From Sphingomonas sp. SUN019 (lineage in GTDB: Bacteria > Pseudomonadota > Alphaproteobacteria > Sphingomonadales > Sphingomonadaceae): a DNA stretch of 64,000 nt. Made by a program: the position numbers and the translations under genes. Below the pieces are notes generated by a model. That model searched no databases. It saw only the letters and a list, made by a program, of their open reading frames with translations, and was not told the DNA's origin. This document shows, one piece after another, positions 1 to 8,811 of the stretch (within the stretch, counting starts at the first letter, position 1; each line of letters begins with the position of its first letter). The DNA lies in the NCBI RefSeq assembly GCF_024758705.1, contig NZ_CP096971.1, forward strand, positions 3,743,234 through 3,807,233. Reading direction: 5' to 3'.

Positions 1-938
1 ACGCTGGCGAGGAAGGCGGCGGCGTCGCGCGCGCTGGCGTCTGGGGCCTCCTCCATCGGGATGTGGCCGGTGTTCGGATAGACGATCAGGCGGCTGCCGG
101 GGATCGCGCGGGCGAGCCAGCGGGCGGAGGAGACGGGGATCAGTGCGTCCTTTTCGCCCCATTCGATCAGGACGGGCATTTTCAGGCGGCGGAGCATTTC
201 GGGCGTGGCTGATGAGCGCGGGGTGGCGAAGCGGTCGATCGTCGCCTGGCGGTTGCCGGGGTAGCGGAGCAATTTCCAGTAAAGGTCGATCTGTTCGTCG
301 TCGGCGAGTCTCGGGTCGGCGAACGCGCCGGGCAGGCTGTCCTCGATCAGGCGGCGCGGGGTGACCATCGCGGCGAGATCGCGCAGCACGGGGATGCGGG
401 CGATGCGGAAACCGAGCGGGGCCTTGCCGCCGTCGGGTTCGGGTTGCCCCACCGAATCGACCAGGATCAGCGCGGACACGTTGTCCGGGTGCGCGAGCGC
501 ATAGCCCCAGGCGACCCCGCCGCCCATCGAATTGCCAGCGAGCGCGAAGCGGGTGAGGCCGAGTTTCTGCGTGAAGCGGTCGAGCGTCTTGACGAACGCG
601 CGCTGCGTGTAGTCGCTGGTGGGGTTCGGGCCGGTGAGGCCGTGGCCGATCTGGTCGAGGCGGATGACGCGGTAGGTCTTGTCGAGGCGTGCGGCCCACG
701 GTTCCCAGGTGTGGAGCGAGGCGTTGGAGCCGTGGAGCAGGATTAGTGCGGGCGCGTTGCGCGGGCCGGTGTCGCGGTAGTGGATGGTCAGGCCGTTCCC
801 GATGTCGAGGAAGCGCGATGGGGGTGCGGCGTATTTGGCGCGCATGGCGGCCGGGTCGGTATCCGGGGTGCGGAAGATGAAGAGCGCGAGGAATAGCAGG
901 CCGAGGATGAGGGCGGCCCATGCGGTGAATTTGCGCAT
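1..938 (-). CDS. alpha/beta-fold hydrolase (3' end outside window)
   Basis: Serine hydrolase of the alpha/beta-hydrolase superfamily, substrate unknown. Translation from ATG 938 gives an N-terminal hydrophobic helix (MRKFTAWAALILGLLFLALF), so the enzyme is probably membrane-anchored or exported. The oxyanion segment HGSNASLHTWEPW and the nucleophile elbow GNSMGG (Ser of the catalytic triad) follow; the segment NTGHIPMEEAP near the left edge supplies the expected catalytic His. The frame stays open to base 3, so only the last few residues are missing. It faces away from no partner gene that I can see; the 239-bp gap upstream separates it from accC. Confidence 0.9.
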   Translation of the reverse strand, partial: MRKFTAWAALILGLLFLALFIFRTPDTDPAAMRAKYAAPPSRFLDIGNGLTIHYRDTGPRNAPALILLHGSNASLHTWEPWAARLDKTYRVIRLDQIGHGLTGPNPTSDYTQRAFVKTLDRFTQKLGLTRFALAGNSMGGGVAWGYALAHPDNVSALILVDSVGQPEPDGGKAPLGFRIARIPVLRDLAAMVTPRRLIEDSLPGAFADPRLADDEQIDLYWKLLRYPGNRQATIDRFATPRSSATPEMLRRLKMPVLIEWGEKDALIPVSSARWLARAIPGSRLIVYPNTGHIPMEEAPDASARDAAAFLAS

Positions 939-1177
939 TCTTTCCCCCGACCCCGCCCCAAGCCGTTTTGCCGGCGCAGGCTGGCATCTCCTTGACGTGC
1001 GCGCAACGTCAGCCAATTGGGAGACCCCAGCTTTCGCTGAGGTGACGGGTGTGGAGGTTGGGCCGGCTGCTTCGATTCAACGACCCGTCATTCCCGCCTT
1101 CGTGAAAATGACGGATGAGGGAATTGGTGGTTATGCGGGAATGACGGCGGGATGGGAAGGCGACCGGGCGAGCGTCC
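939..1177. other. intergenic region with palindromic repeat
   Basis: No credible gene. It lies between the hydrolase start and the accC stop and holds the GTCATTCCCG-type palindrome at 1085-1147, which may serve as the 3' structure for the aroQ-accB-accC transcript. Confidence 0.6.
1085..1147. repeat. REP-like palindrome, GTCATTCCCG family
   Basis: Perfect 13-bp inverted arms CCGTCATTCCCGC (1085-1097) and GCGGGAATGACGG (1135-1147) around a 37-bp loop. The same arm core recurs at 6613-6717. The element sits directly downstream of accC, so it may form a stem-loop at the end of that transcript. Repeats with this core are widespread in GC-rich proteobacteria; mobility is not shown here. Confidence 0.7.
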
Positions 1178-2530
1178 CTACGCCCCCTGCTTGGCCAGCC
1201 ATTCCTCCAGCCATTTGATCGTGTACGCGCCCTCCTGAAACTCCGGATCCTCGATCAGCGCGCGGTGGAGGGGGATGGTGGTGACCGGGCCTTCGATCAC
1301 GAACTCCTCCAGCGCGCGGCGGAGGCGGCGGATCGCGCCGGCGCGGGTGGTGCCGTAGACGATCAGTTTCGCGATCATGCTGTCGTAATAGGGCGGCACC
1401 TTGTAGCCCGCGTACAGCCCGCTATCGACGCGGACGTTCATGCCGCCGGGGGCGTGGTAACCCTTCACGAGGCCGGGCGACGGCGAAAAGGTCCGCGGGT
1501 CTTCGGCGTTGATGCGGCATTCGATCGCGTGGCCGCGGAACTGGACGTCCTGCTGGCGCAGCGTCAGCGGGTGACCCTCCGCGATGCGGATCTGTTCGCG
1601 GACCAGGTCGAGGCCGGTGATCGCCTCAGTCACCGGATGTTCCACCTGCAGCCGGGTGTTCATCTCGATGAAGTAGAATTCGCCGTCTTCCCACAGGAAT
1701 TCGATCGTGCCCGCGCCGCGATAGCCCATGTCGGCCATCGCCTTTGCGACCACGCCGCCCATGCGGTCGCGTTCTTCGGGCGTAATGACAGGGGAGGGGG
1801 CCTCTTCCAGCACCTTCTGGTGGCGGCGCTGGAGCGAGCAGTCGCGTTCGCCGAGGTGGATCGCGTTGCCCTTTCCGTCGCCGAAGATCTGGAATTCGAT
1901 GTGGCGCGGGTTGCCGAGGTATTTTTCCATGTAGACGGTGGCGTCACCGAACGCCGCCTTCGCCTCTGTCCCGGCCTGCTGCATTAGGGTTTCGAGCTGG
2001 TCTTCGGATGTGCAGACTTTCATCCCGCGCCCGCCGCCGCCGGATGCGGCCTTGATAATGACGGGATAGCCGATGTTTTCGGCGAGGCGTTTCGCTTCGG
2101 CTAGGTCGCTGATCGCGCCGTCGGAGCCGGGCACGAGCGGCAGGCCGAGCGCGCCCGCGGTGCGCTTCGCCTCGACCTTGTCGCCCATCGTGCGGATGTG
2201 TTCGGGTTTCGGGCCGACGAAGACGATGTCGTGCGCCTCTACGATTTCCGCGAACTTGGCGTTTTCGCTGAGGAAACCGTAGCCGGGATGGATCGCGTCC
2301 GCGCCGCTGATCTCGGCGGCGGAAATGATGTTGGGTATGTTGAGGTAGCTGTCGGTGGCGGACGGCGGCCCGATGCAGATCGCCTGGTCGGCGAGGCGGA
2401 CGTGCATCGCGTCGGCGTCCGCGGTCGAATGGACCGCGACGGTCTGGATGCCCATTTCGTGGCACGCGCGGTGGATGCGCAGCGCGATCTCGCCGCGGTT
2501 GGCGATCAGCAGTTTGGTGATCTGCGGCAT
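1178..2530 (-). CDS. accC: acetyl-CoA carboxylase, biotin carboxylase subunit
   Basis: ATP-dependent carboxylation of the biotin carried by AccB, the first half-reaction of acetyl-CoA carboxylase in fatty-acid synthesis; cytosolic. The 450-aa length is normal for AccC. Visible motifs are the N-terminal biotin carboxylase fold ([12 protein letters not shown]), the ATP-grasp glycine loop GGGGRGM at residues 164-170, [15 protein letters not shown] at about 225-239, and the catalytic [11 protein letters not shown] at 289-299. It begins 2 bp after accB ends and is the last gene of aroQ-accB-accC. Confidence 0.97.
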   Translation of the reverse strand: MPQITKLLIANRGEIALRIHRACHEMGIQTVAVHSTADADAMHVRLADQAICIGPPSATDSYLNIPNIISAAEISGADAIHPGYGFLSENAKFAEIVEAHDIVFVGPKPEHIRTMGDKVEAKRTAGALGLPLVPGSDGAISDLAEAKRLAENIGYPVIIKAASGGGGRGMKVCTSEDQLETLMQQAGTEAKAAFGDATVYMEKYLGNPRHIEFQIFGDGKGNAIHLGERDCSLQRRHQKVLEEAPSPVITPEERDRMGGVVAKAMADMGYRGAGTIEFLWEDGEFYFIEMNTRLQVEHPVTEAITGLDLVREQIRIAEGHPLTLRQQDVQFRGHAIECRINAEDPRTFSPSPGLVKGYHAPGGMNVRVDSGLYAGYKVPPYYDSMIAKLIVYGTTRAGAIRRLRRALEEFVIEGPVTTIPLHRALIEDPEFQEGAYTIKWLEEWLAKQGA

Positions 2531-2532
2531 GA

Positions 2533-3018
2533 TTACTCTACGACCACCAACGGCTGGTCGAATTCGACCGGCTGGCCGTTTTCGACCAGGATCGCGGTGA
2601 TCGTGCCTGCGGCGGGCGCGACGATCGGGTTCATCACTTTCATCGCCTCTACGATTACGAGCGTGTCGCCCGCCGCGACGGTCTTGCCGATCGCGGAGAA
2701 GGGCGCGGCGCCGGGTTCGGCGGAGAGATAGACCGTGCCGACCATCGGCGAGCGCACCGCGTTCGCGGCTGGCCCGGGCGGTGCGGATTCCGCGGGCGTG
2801 ACGCTGGCGACGGCGGTGTGCGGCGCGGCCGGCGCTGGAGCGGCCGGCGGCGCGTATTGGACCGCGGCCGCGGCGGCGGCCTTTCGTGCGACGCGAATCT
2901 TGCGGTCGCCGTGCTCGACCTCGATCTCGGTCAGCGCGGTGGTGTCGAGCAGTTCGGCAAGTTGGCGGACGAGGTCGATATCGACCTTCATCGCGTCTGA
3001 ATCAAAATTATCGGCCAT
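2533..3018 (-). CDS. accB: acetyl-CoA carboxylase biotin carboxyl carrier protein
   Basis: Carries covalently bound biotin between biotin carboxylase and carboxyltransferase. The 161-aa protein has an N-terminal helical segment, an Ala/Pro-rich flexible linker (about residues 46-90) and a C-terminal biotinyl domain with EAMKVMNP; the biotinylated lysine is K127. ATG 3018 is preceded by a GGGG-containing leader; an internal Met (MKVDIDLV) is a less likely alternative. It lies 36 bp after aroQ, an arrangement (aroQ-accB-accC) common in proteobacteria. Confidence 0.97.
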   Translation of the reverse strand: MADNFDSDAMKVDIDLVRQLAELLDTTALTEIEVEHGDRKIRVARKAAAAAAVQYAPPAAPAPAAPHTAVASVTPAESAPPGPAANAVRSPMVGTVYLSAEPGAAPFSAIGKTVAAGDTLVIVEAMKVMNPIVAPAAGTITAILVENGQPVEFDQPLVVVE

Positions 3019-3054
3019 GCGACCCCAGTTCCCCTGATACGGGCGCGCGCTGTG

Positions 3055-3489
3055 TCAGATGCGCGCCGCGGCTTCAAGCGCCAGCAGGTACGACAGCGCG
3101 CCGAACCCGGCAATCGTCCCGCGCGCCGCGCGCCCGACATAGGATACGTGGCGAAAGTCCTCCCGGACGTGCGGGTTCGACAAATGGACCTCGATCACCG
3201 GCGTCTTCACCGCCTTGATCGCATCGTACAGCGCGATCGAGGTGTGCGTGAAGGCGCCCGCGTTCAGCAGCACGGCGCGCGCGTCATACGCCTGCGCCTC
3301 GTGCAGCCAGTCGACCAGATGCCCTTCGTGGTTGGACTGGCGCATGTCGATCGTCAGGTCCAGTTCGCGTGCGCGATCCTCCAGCTGCCCGGCGATGTCG
3401 TCCAGCGTGTCGTGGCCGTAAATTTCCGGCTCGCGGGTGCCGAGCAGGTTCAGGTTCGGGCCGTTGAGGACGAAGACGGTGTTGACCAA
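3055..3489 (-). CDS. aroQ: type II 3-dehydroquinate dehydratase
   Basis: Converts 3-dehydroquinate to 3-dehydroshikimate in the shikimate pathway. The protein is 144 aa, normal for the dodecameric type II enzyme. The N-terminal signature [17 protein letters not shown] is complete, with R19 and the catalytic Tyr24; NPGAF-type and HLSN segments ([17 protein letters not shown]) follow. No ATG or GTG exists in frame upstream of the signature, so TTG 3489 is taken as the start, with a weak Shine-Dalgarno. An open frame continues upstream antisense to thiG, but this is a coding shadow. First gene of the aroQ-accB-accC group. Confidence 0.93.
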   Translation of the reverse strand: MVNTVFVLNGPNLNLLGTREPEIYGHDTLDDIAGQLEDRARELDLTIDMRQSNHEGHLVDWLHEAQAYDARAVLLNAGAFTHTSIALYDAIKAVKTPVIEVHLSNPHVREDFRHVSYVGRAARGTIAGFGALSYLLALEAAARI

Positions 3490-3503
3490 GGGCGGGCTTT
3501 CGG

Positions 3504-3533
3504 TTGCGGCGGGGTGCGCACGCTTCCTATATC
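3504..3533 (+). promoter_or_regulatory. candidate housekeeping promoter for thiS-thiG
   Basis: TTGCGG (3504-3509) and TATATC (3528-3533) are separated by 18 bp in the 90-bp divergent gap between aroQ and thiS-thiG. The gap does not contain the conserved segments of a TPP riboswitch, so thiamine-dependent control by that route is not supported. Confidence 0.35.
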
Positions 3534-3579
3534 GCGCGGGTCGGGCGGGCAAATCCGCTCGTGTCAGTCTGGAGTCGCA

Positions 3580-4587
3580 ATGCCGCATACCGACGGAACC
3601 GTGTCGATCACCGTGAACGGCGAACACAAGCGCGTCGCCGCCGGGCTTTCGCTGGCGGCGCTGGCGACCGAACTGGGGCTGGTGCCCGAAAAGGTCGCGG
3701 TGGAGCGCAATCTGGAGGTCGTGCCGCGGTCGACGCTGGCGAGCGTGATGGTGGAGGATGGCGACGAGTTGGAGATCGTGCATTTTGTTGGGGGTGGCGA
3801 CCATGCGCGCCCGGTGGACGCGGATACCTGGTCCGTTGCCGGGCGGACGTTCCGGTCGCGGCTGATCGTCGGCACGGGCAAGTACAAGGATTTCGCGCAG
3901 AACGCGGCGGCGGTGGAAGCCAGCGGGGCGGAGATCGTGACCGTGGCGGTGCGGCGGGTGAACGTGTCCGATCCGAACGCGCCGATGCTGACCGACTTCA
4001 TCGACCCGAAGCGCATAACCTATCTGCCCAACACCGCGGGTTGTTTCGATGCTGAATCGGCGATCCGTACGCTGCGCCTGGCGCGCGAGGCGGGTGGTTG
4101 GGATCTGGTGAAGCTGGAGGTGCTGGGAGAGGCGCGGACGCTGTATCCCGACATGGTCGAGACGCTGCGCGCGACCGAGGTGCTGGCGAAGGACGGCTTC
4201 CTGCCGATGGTTTACTGCGTCGACGATCCGATCGCGGCGAAGCGTCTGGAGGACGTCGGCGCGGTCGCGATCATGCCGCTGGGCGCGCCGATCGGGTCGG
4301 GGCTGGGCATCCAGAACCGCGTGACGATCCGGCTGATCGTGGAGGGCGCGAAGGTGCCGGTGCTGGTGGATGCTGGCGTGGGCGTGGCGTCGGATGCGGC
4401 GGTGGCGATGGAACTGGGCTGTGACGGCGTACTGATGAACACCGCGATCGCCGAGGCGAAAGACCCCATCCTGATGGCGGCAGCGATGCGGTCGGCGGTC
4501 GAGGCGGGGCGGATGTCGTACCGTGCGGGCCGGATGGGGGTGCGGCGCTACGCCGATCCGTCGAGCCCGCTGGCGGGCTTGATTTGA
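3580..4587 (+). CDS. thiS-thiG: fused sulfur carrier ThiS / thiazole synthase ThiG
   Basis: Makes the thiazole phosphate moiety of thiamine. Residues 1-73 form a ThiS beta-grasp domain ending in GGG (71-73). Residues from about 83 are ThiG, starting [19 protein letters not shown], with the Schiff-base lysine K178 in DLVKLEVLG and the phosphate-binding loop segments [11 protein letters not shown] and [11 protein letters not shown]. Total 335 aa equals ThiS plus ThiG. Bifunctional ThiS/ThiG proteins are known in alphaproteobacteria. The oddity is that the ThiS glycines, which must be adenylated and thiocarboxylated at a free carboxyl end in separate ThiS proteins, are internal here. No thiF, thiO, thiC or thiE lies in the window. 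Confidence 0.95.
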   Translation: MPHTDGTVSITVNGEHKRVAAGLSLAALATELGLVPEKVAVERNLEVVPRSTLASVMVEDGDELEIVHFVGGGDHARPVDADTWSVAGRTFRSRLIVGTGKYKDFAQNAAAVEASGAEIVTVAVRRVNVSDPNAPMLTDFIDPKRITYLPNTAGCFDAESAIRTLRLAREAGGWDLVKLEVLGEARTLYPDMVETLRATEVLAKDGFLPMVYCVDDPIAAKRLEDVGAVAIMPLGAPIGSGLGIQNRVTIRLIVEGAKVPVLVDAGVGVASDAAVAMELGCDGVLMNTAIAEAKDPILMAAAMRSAVEAGRMSYRAGRMGVRRYADPSSPLAGLI

Positions 4588-4613
4588 ATCAACGCAAATA
4601 TCGGAACTGTCAC

Positions 4614-4638
4614 GGAACAAGCCGCATATTCGCTGGTT
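4614..4638 (+). promoter_or_regulatory. candidate EcfG (general stress sigma factor) promoter of csbD
   Basis: GGAAC (4614-4618) and GTT (4636-4638) are 17 bp apart, fitting the GGAAC-N16/17-GTT pattern of alphaproteobacterial EcfG-dependent promoters. The -10 element ends 58 bp before the csbD start. CsbD-like genes are typical members of the general stress regulon, which supports the match. A second GGAAC at 4603-4607 lacks a well-spaced partner. Confidence 0.55.
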
Positions 4639-4696
4639 TTTGCTTCACGGGATAGCGAGGGCGAATGGTCGTCCCCGAAGCGTGATGGAGGCCAAT

Positions 4697-4885
4697 ATGG
4701 GCGAATTCGTCGATAAGGTTAAAGGCAACGTCAACGAAGCGATCGGTAAGGCCAAGCAGGGCCTGGCCGGCGACGGTGCCGACCGCAACGACCGGCTGGA
4801 TGCCGAAGGCAAGGCGCAGGAAGCCAAGGGCAAGGCCCAGCAGACCGCCGGCAAGATCAAGGGCGCGCTGGGCGACGATATCTGA
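4697..4885 (+). CDS. CsbD family stress-response protein
   Basis: A 62-aa, highly charged, Gly/Ala/Lys-rich helical protein of the CsbD family, whose members are induced by general stress but have no agreed biochemical role. The core KVKGNVNEAIGKAKQGLAGD and the second repeat KAQQTAGKIKGALGD are visible. ATG 4697 is chosen because GGAGG (4687-4691) lies 5 bp upstream; ATG 4685 in the same frame would overlap that site. It is monocistronic and has a candidate EcfG promoter upstream. Confidence 0.92.
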   Translation: MGEFVDKVKGNVNEAIGKAKQGLAGDGADRNDRLDAEGKAQEAKGKAQQTAGKIKGALGDDI

Positions 4886-4955
4886 TTTGGCGCTGAAGCC
4901 GTCACCCGGCTGATCGAATGGCCGTCCTACGAAGGTGGGGCGGCCCTTCTCTTGT

Positions 4956-6599
4956 TCAGCGCCGGGCCACCGCGCTCAGCGTCGTTCCGGCAGTGATCGC
5001 CTCCACGTCGGTCTTGATGTGGAGCAGGCGGACGCCGGGTTCAGCCATCGCACGATCGAGCGCCGGGGCGAAATCTTCGGTGGTTTCGACCGTGTCGGCC
5101 CAGCAGCCATAGGCGCGGGCGAGCGCGGCGAAGTCCGGGTTGGCGAGGCGCGTGCCCGCGATGCGGCCGGGAAATTCGCGTTCCTGGTGCATGCGGATCG
5201 TGCCGTAGGCGCTGTTGTCGATGACCAACACCAGCATGTTGCAGCCGTGCTGGACCGCGGTGGCGAATTCCTGACCGTTCATCAGGAAGCAGCCGTCGCC
5301 CGCAAGCGCGACGACCTGCCGGTCGGGGCGGCGCAAGCTCGCGGCGACCGCGGCGGGGACGCCGTAGCCCATCGCTCCTGCGGTCGGGGCGAGTTGCGTG
5401 CCGGGACCGGCGTAGCGCCAGTAGCGATGCCACCAGCCGCTGTAATTCCCGGCGCCGTTGCAGATGATGCTGTCGGCGGGAAGTTTGTCGCGCATCGTCG
5501 CGACGCATGGGCCAAGGTCCATCTTCAGGTCGCGCGGTTTGGGGGTGGTCCAGTCGAGGTATTCGGCGTGGGCTTCCACACCGGCGGAATGCTGCTTATC
5601 GGCAGACGGGGTCAGGTTCTCGGCGAAAGCGGTAAGCCCGGCGCATATCGCGAGGTCTGCGCGGTAAGTGCGGTCCAATTCCGTTGCGTCTGGGTGAATA
5701 TGGACCAGCTTCTGCCCCGGATGGTCGGGGGTGATGAGCGTGTAACCATCGGTGGTGGCTTCTCCGAGCCGAGCGCCGATGACGAGCAACAGGTCGGCTT
5801 CCCGCACTCGCTCAGCCAGCTTGGGGTTGGGGCCGTAGCCAAGATTTCCTGCCCAAACGGGGCAATCGTTGGACACTGCATCCTGCCGACGGAAAGCCGC
5901 GATCAGCGGAACACCCGCCGCTATCGCCCAATTCGAGATCGACCGACCGGCCTGTTCAGTCCAGTCGGCACCGCCGATGATTGCGACCGGACGCTCAGCC
6001 AGCGACGTCAGGCGGAGCATCTCCTCAAGCAAATCGGGGTCCGGATGTGGCCAGAGCGGATCGACTTTGGGCCGGTCCACCGCCTCGACCTCATCGAGCA
6101 GCATATCCTCCGGCAGCGCCAGCACGACCGGTCCCGGCCGTCCGTTCATCGCGGTCGCATAAGCGCGGGCGATGTATTCGGGGATGCGGCGGGCGTCGTC
6201 GATCTTCGCGGCCCATTTGGCGATGGGCGCGAACATCGCCGGGAAGTCGATTTCCTGGAACGCCTCGCGGTCCTTCGTGCCGCGGTCGACGTCGCCGATG
6301 AAGAGGATCATCGGTTGCGAATCCTGCATCGCGACGTGGACGCCGATGCTGGCGTTGGTCGCGCCGGGGCCGCGGGTGACGAAGGCGATGCCGGGGCGGT
6401 GCGTCAGCGTGCCGTCGGCGCAGGCCATGAACGCGACGCCGCCCTCCTGCCGGCACGTCACGAGGTCGATCTGCGGCGTGTCGTGCAGCGCGTCCAATAC
6501 CGCGAGGAAGCTTTCCCCCGGCACGGTGAAAATTCGGTCGCAGCCCTGCGCGACGAGGTTGTCGACGAGGATACGGCCGCCGGTCCTGAGTTTGGTCAT
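4956..6599 (-). CDS. thiamine-diphosphate-dependent enzyme (acetolactate synthase-like)
   Basis: Large subunit-like member of the ThDP-dependent decarboxylase/ligase superfamily, 547 aa. The N-terminal PYR domain has the cofactor-activating Glu52 (CRQEGGVAFM), the central domain has a nucleotide-fold segment around GGADW, and the C-terminal domain has the ThDP/Mg motif AGDGCFLMN with GDG near residue 434. The substrate is not determined: biosynthetic IlvB normally pairs with ilvH, and none is nearby. ATG 6599 has an excellent GGAGG site 5-10 bp upstream; the frame remains open beyond it but without support. It diverges from the SMP-30 gene, so a carbohydrate-acid role is possible but inferred. 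Confidence 0.88.
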   Translation of the reverse strand: MTKLRTGGRILVDNLVAQGCDRIFTVPGESFLAVLDALHDTPQIDLVTCRQEGGVAFMACADGTLTHRPGIAFVTRGPGATNASIGVHVAMQDSQPMILFIGDVDRGTKDREAFQEIDFPAMFAPIAKWAAKIDDARRIPEYIARAYATAMNGRPGPVVLALPEDMLLDEVEAVDRPKVDPLWPHPDPDLLEEMLRLTSLAERPVAIIGGADWTEQAGRSISNWAIAAGVPLIAAFRRQDAVSNDCPVWAGNLGYGPNPKLAERVREADLLLVIGARLGEATTDGYTLITPDHPGQKLVHIHPDATELDRTYRADLAICAGLTAFAENLTPSADKQHSAGVEAHAEYLDWTTPKPRDLKMDLGPCVATMRDKLPADSIICNGAGNYSGWWHRYWRYAGPGTQLAPTAGAMGYGVPAAVAASLRRPDRQVVALAGDGCFLMNGQEFATAVQHGCNMLVLVIDNSAYGTIRMHQEREFPGRIAGTRLANPDFAALARAYGCWADTVETTEDFAPALDRAMAEPGVRLLHIKTDVEAITAGTTLSAVARR

Positions 6600-6612
6600 G
6601 CTCCCTCCTAAC

Positions 6613-6717
6613 GTCATTCCCGGCCACCCGGGAACCCATCTCGTGACCTTGCGGCGATCGCCCGCGTCGTGAATGATGCGCGCAAAGGCCATGGGTTCTC
6701 GCTTTCGCGGGAATGAC
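6613..6717. repeat. REP-like palindrome, GTCATTCCCG family
   Basis: Two 27-bp arms (6613-6639 and 6691-6717) are inverted repeats, agreeing at about 21 of 27 positions, including GTCATTCCCG and AACCCAT. The loop is 51 bp. The element fills the divergent promoter region between the ThDP enzyme and the SMP-30 gene and is related to the copy at 1085-1147. Confidence 0.75.
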
Positions 6718-6741
6718 AATGGTGAAAATAGGAGAAACTGG

Positions 6742-7662
6742 ATGCCCGACTTCACGACCGTCACCGATGGCCTGCGCTTTCCGGAGGGGCCGGTGTGGAT
6801 GCCGGACGGGAGCATCGTGCTGGTCGAGATCGAGCCGGGGCGGATCACGCGGGTGTATCCCGATGGGCGCAAGGAGACGGTGGCGGAGCCGGGCGGGGGG
6901 CCGAATGGGCTCGCGATGGGGCCGGACGGGCTGCTGTATTGCTGCAACAACGGCGGCTTCGAGTGGAACGAGACCAATGGATACCTCGCGCCCCACGGGA
7001 TCGCGTCGGATTATTCGGGCGGGCGGATCGAGCGGATCGATCCGGCGACTGGGGCGGTCGAGGTGCTGTATAAATCGGGCGATTTCGGGTGCGTGCTGCG
7101 CGGGCCGAACGACATCGTGTTCGATGCGCATGGCGGGTTCTGGTTCACCGATCACGGCAAGGTCGATTACGCCGCCCGGGCGCATGACATCGTTGGCATC
7201 TTCTATGCGAAGGCCGATGGGAGCCATCTGGAAGAGGTGGTGTTTCCCAGCAACAACCCGAACGGCGTCGGCCTGTCGCCCGATGGGTCCGCGCTGTATG
7301 CGGCCGAAACCTACACCTGCCGTCTGATGAAGTTCAACGTGACCGCGCCGGGCAAGGTTGCGGGCGATGCGGGGCCGGGCGGGCCGGGCATTCCGCTGTA
7401 TCGTCCGGCGGGGTATAAATTCTTCGATTCGTTGGCCGTCGAGGCGAGTGGCAACGTCTGCGTGGCCACCATCGGGGAGAGCGGGATCAGCGTGGTGTCG
7501 CCGACCGGCGAGCTGGTCGAATTCGTCGCGACCGACGACATCTTCACGACCAACATCTGTTTCGGCGGCGACGACATGATGGACGCGTGGATCACGCTGT
7601 CGGGAACCGGACGGCTGGTGAAGACGCGCTGGGCGCGGCCGGGGCTGACGCTGGAATACTGA
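6742..7662 (+). CDS. SMP-30/gluconolactonase/LRE family protein
   Basis: Six-bladed beta-propeller lactonase family; the usual reaction is metal-dependent hydrolysis of sugar acid lactones such as gluconolactone. The 306-aa protein opens with LRFPEGPVWMPDGSIVLVEI, carrying the conserved metal-ligand Glu of the FPEGP motif. Further markers are GPNGLAMGPDGLLYC, GPNDIVFDAHGGFWFTDHG and NNPNGVGLSPDG, which contribute the other Asn/Asp ligands. AGGAG lies about 8 bp before ATG 6742. It is followed 36 bp later by the DUF2855 gene. Confidence 0.93.
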   Translation: MPDFTTVTDGLRFPEGPVWMPDGSIVLVEIEPGRITRVYPDGRKETVAEPGGGPNGLAMGPDGLLYCCNNGGFEWNETNGYLAPHGIASDYSGGRIERIDPATGAVEVLYKSGDFGCVLRGPNDIVFDAHGGFWFTDHGKVDYAARAHDIVGIFYAKADGSHLEEVVFPSNNPNGVGLSPDGSALYAAETYTCRLMKFNVTAPGKVAGDAGPGGPGIPLYRPAGYKFFDSLAVEASGNVCVATIGESGISVVSPTGELVEFVATDDIFTTNICFGGDDMMDAWITLSGTGRLVKTRWARPGLTLEY

Positions 7663-7698
7663 CATGAGGGTGACATATCGGCGCGGCAGGATCGCCGC

Positions 7699-8784
7699 AT
7701 GACACGCTGGGCCATCGACATCGACCGCGACGACATCACCCAGGCGGTGGTGTCGGATGCGCCGGAGCAACCGTTGGCGGAGGGTGAGATCGAAGTCGCG
7801 GTCGAGCTGTTCGCGATGACCGCGAATAACGTGACCTATGCTGCGCTGGGCAAGCCGATGGGGTTTCTGGGGCCGGATGCGGGCTATTGGGATTTCTTCG
7901 GCGATCGCGGCGCGCCGGGGCGGTTGCCGGTGTGGGGATTCGCGCGGGTGACGCGGTCGACCGTGCCGGGTCTGGCGGAGGGCGAGGAACTCTACGGATA
8001 CTGGCCACTGGCGAGCCATGCGGTGCTGCGGCCTGAGCGGGTCGGCGCAGTCGGCTTCGTCGATGCGATGCCGCGGCGGCAGGCGCTGCCGGCGTTCTAC
8101 AACCGCTACCAGCGCGTTAGTGCGCTCGACGATTATGATGTGGCGGACCGGGATTACTGGCCGGTGTTCCGACCGCTGTACCTGACCGGCTGGCTGATCG
8201 CGGACCAGTTGTTCGACGAGCAGGAAAATCTGGCGCAGGTGATCGCGACCGCGGCGTCGAGCAAGACCGCGCTCGGCTTTGCGCACGCGATGCGCGAGCA
8301 GACGAAGCGGCCGTTGCTGATCGGGTTGACCTCGCCCGGCAGCGCCGCGTTCGTCGCGGAGACCGGGCTGTACGACCGCGTCGTGACCTATGATGCGGTC
8401 GGCGAGATTGCGATTGGCGGGGAGACCGCGCTGATCGATTTTGCGGGCAATCCCGCCGTCGCCGCCGAGGTCGCGGCGCGGCTGGACGAATCGCTGACCT
8501 TTGCGATGGGGGTCGGCAAGACGCATTGGGAGGCGACCGGCGAGGGGCCGCGGATGGCGTTTTTCTTCGCACCGGCGCGGATCGAGAAGCGCGGCGCGGA
8601 ATGGGGCGGCGACGCGTTTCGCGCGGCGATCGGCGAAAGCTGGGGGCGTTTCATGCGCGATGTGCGCGATCTGACGCGGCTGGACCGGCGCGAAGGCGCG
8701 GACGGCGCGCTGGTGGCGTACCGCGAGGCGGTGACGGGCACCGCCGATCCGCGTGCGAGCGTCATCGTGGCGGGGCTTGCCTGA
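7699..8784 (+). CDS. DUF2855 family protein
   Basis: A 361-aa protein of the DUF2855 family, which resembles zinc-free medium-chain reductases. The N-terminal part (AEGEIEVAVELFAMTANNVTYAALG) looks like a GroES-type MDR domain. The middle (TAASSKTALGFAHAM, then LIGLTSPGSAAFV) resembles a Rossmann region, though without a classic GxGxxG. Function is unknown. It sits between the lactonase and a HAD hydrolase in the same direction, with short gaps, and may be co-transcribed. Confidence 0.85.
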   Translation: MTRWAIDIDRDDITQAVVSDAPEQPLAEGEIEVAVELFAMTANNVTYAALGKPMGFLGPDAGYWDFFGDRGAPGRLPVWGFARVTRSTVPGLAEGEELYGYWPLASHAVLRPERVGAVGFVDAMPRRQALPAFYNRYQRVSALDDYDVADRDYWPVFRPLYLTGWLIADQLFDEQENLAQVIATAASSKTALGFAHAMREQTKRPLLIGLTSPGSAAFVAETGLYDRVVTYDAVGEIAIGGETALIDFAGNPAVAAEVAARLDESLTFAMGVGKTHWEATGEGPRMAFFFAPARIEKRGAEWGGDAFRAAIGESWGRFMRDVRDLTRLDRREGADGALVAYREAVTGTADPRASVIVAGLA

Positions 8785-8811
8785 GGCGCGCGCGCCGTTA
8801 CGAGCGACTCA

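Noticed and set aside
3490..3579. TPP riboswitch upstream of thiS-thiG
   Set aside because: The 90-bp gap is too short and lacks the conserved CTGAGA and ACCTGAT-type segments.
3490..4620. Upstream extension of aroQ on the minus strand
   Set aside because: It runs antisense to thiS-thiG, and AroQ homologues start at the [10 protein letters not shown] segment. No ATG, GTG or TTG other than 3489 fits near it.
6091..8526. 811-aa open frame on the minus strand
   Set aside because: It is Arg/His-rich, has no recognisable domain and lies antisense to the SMP-30 and DUF2855 genes, whose motifs are clear. It is a shadow caused by high GC.
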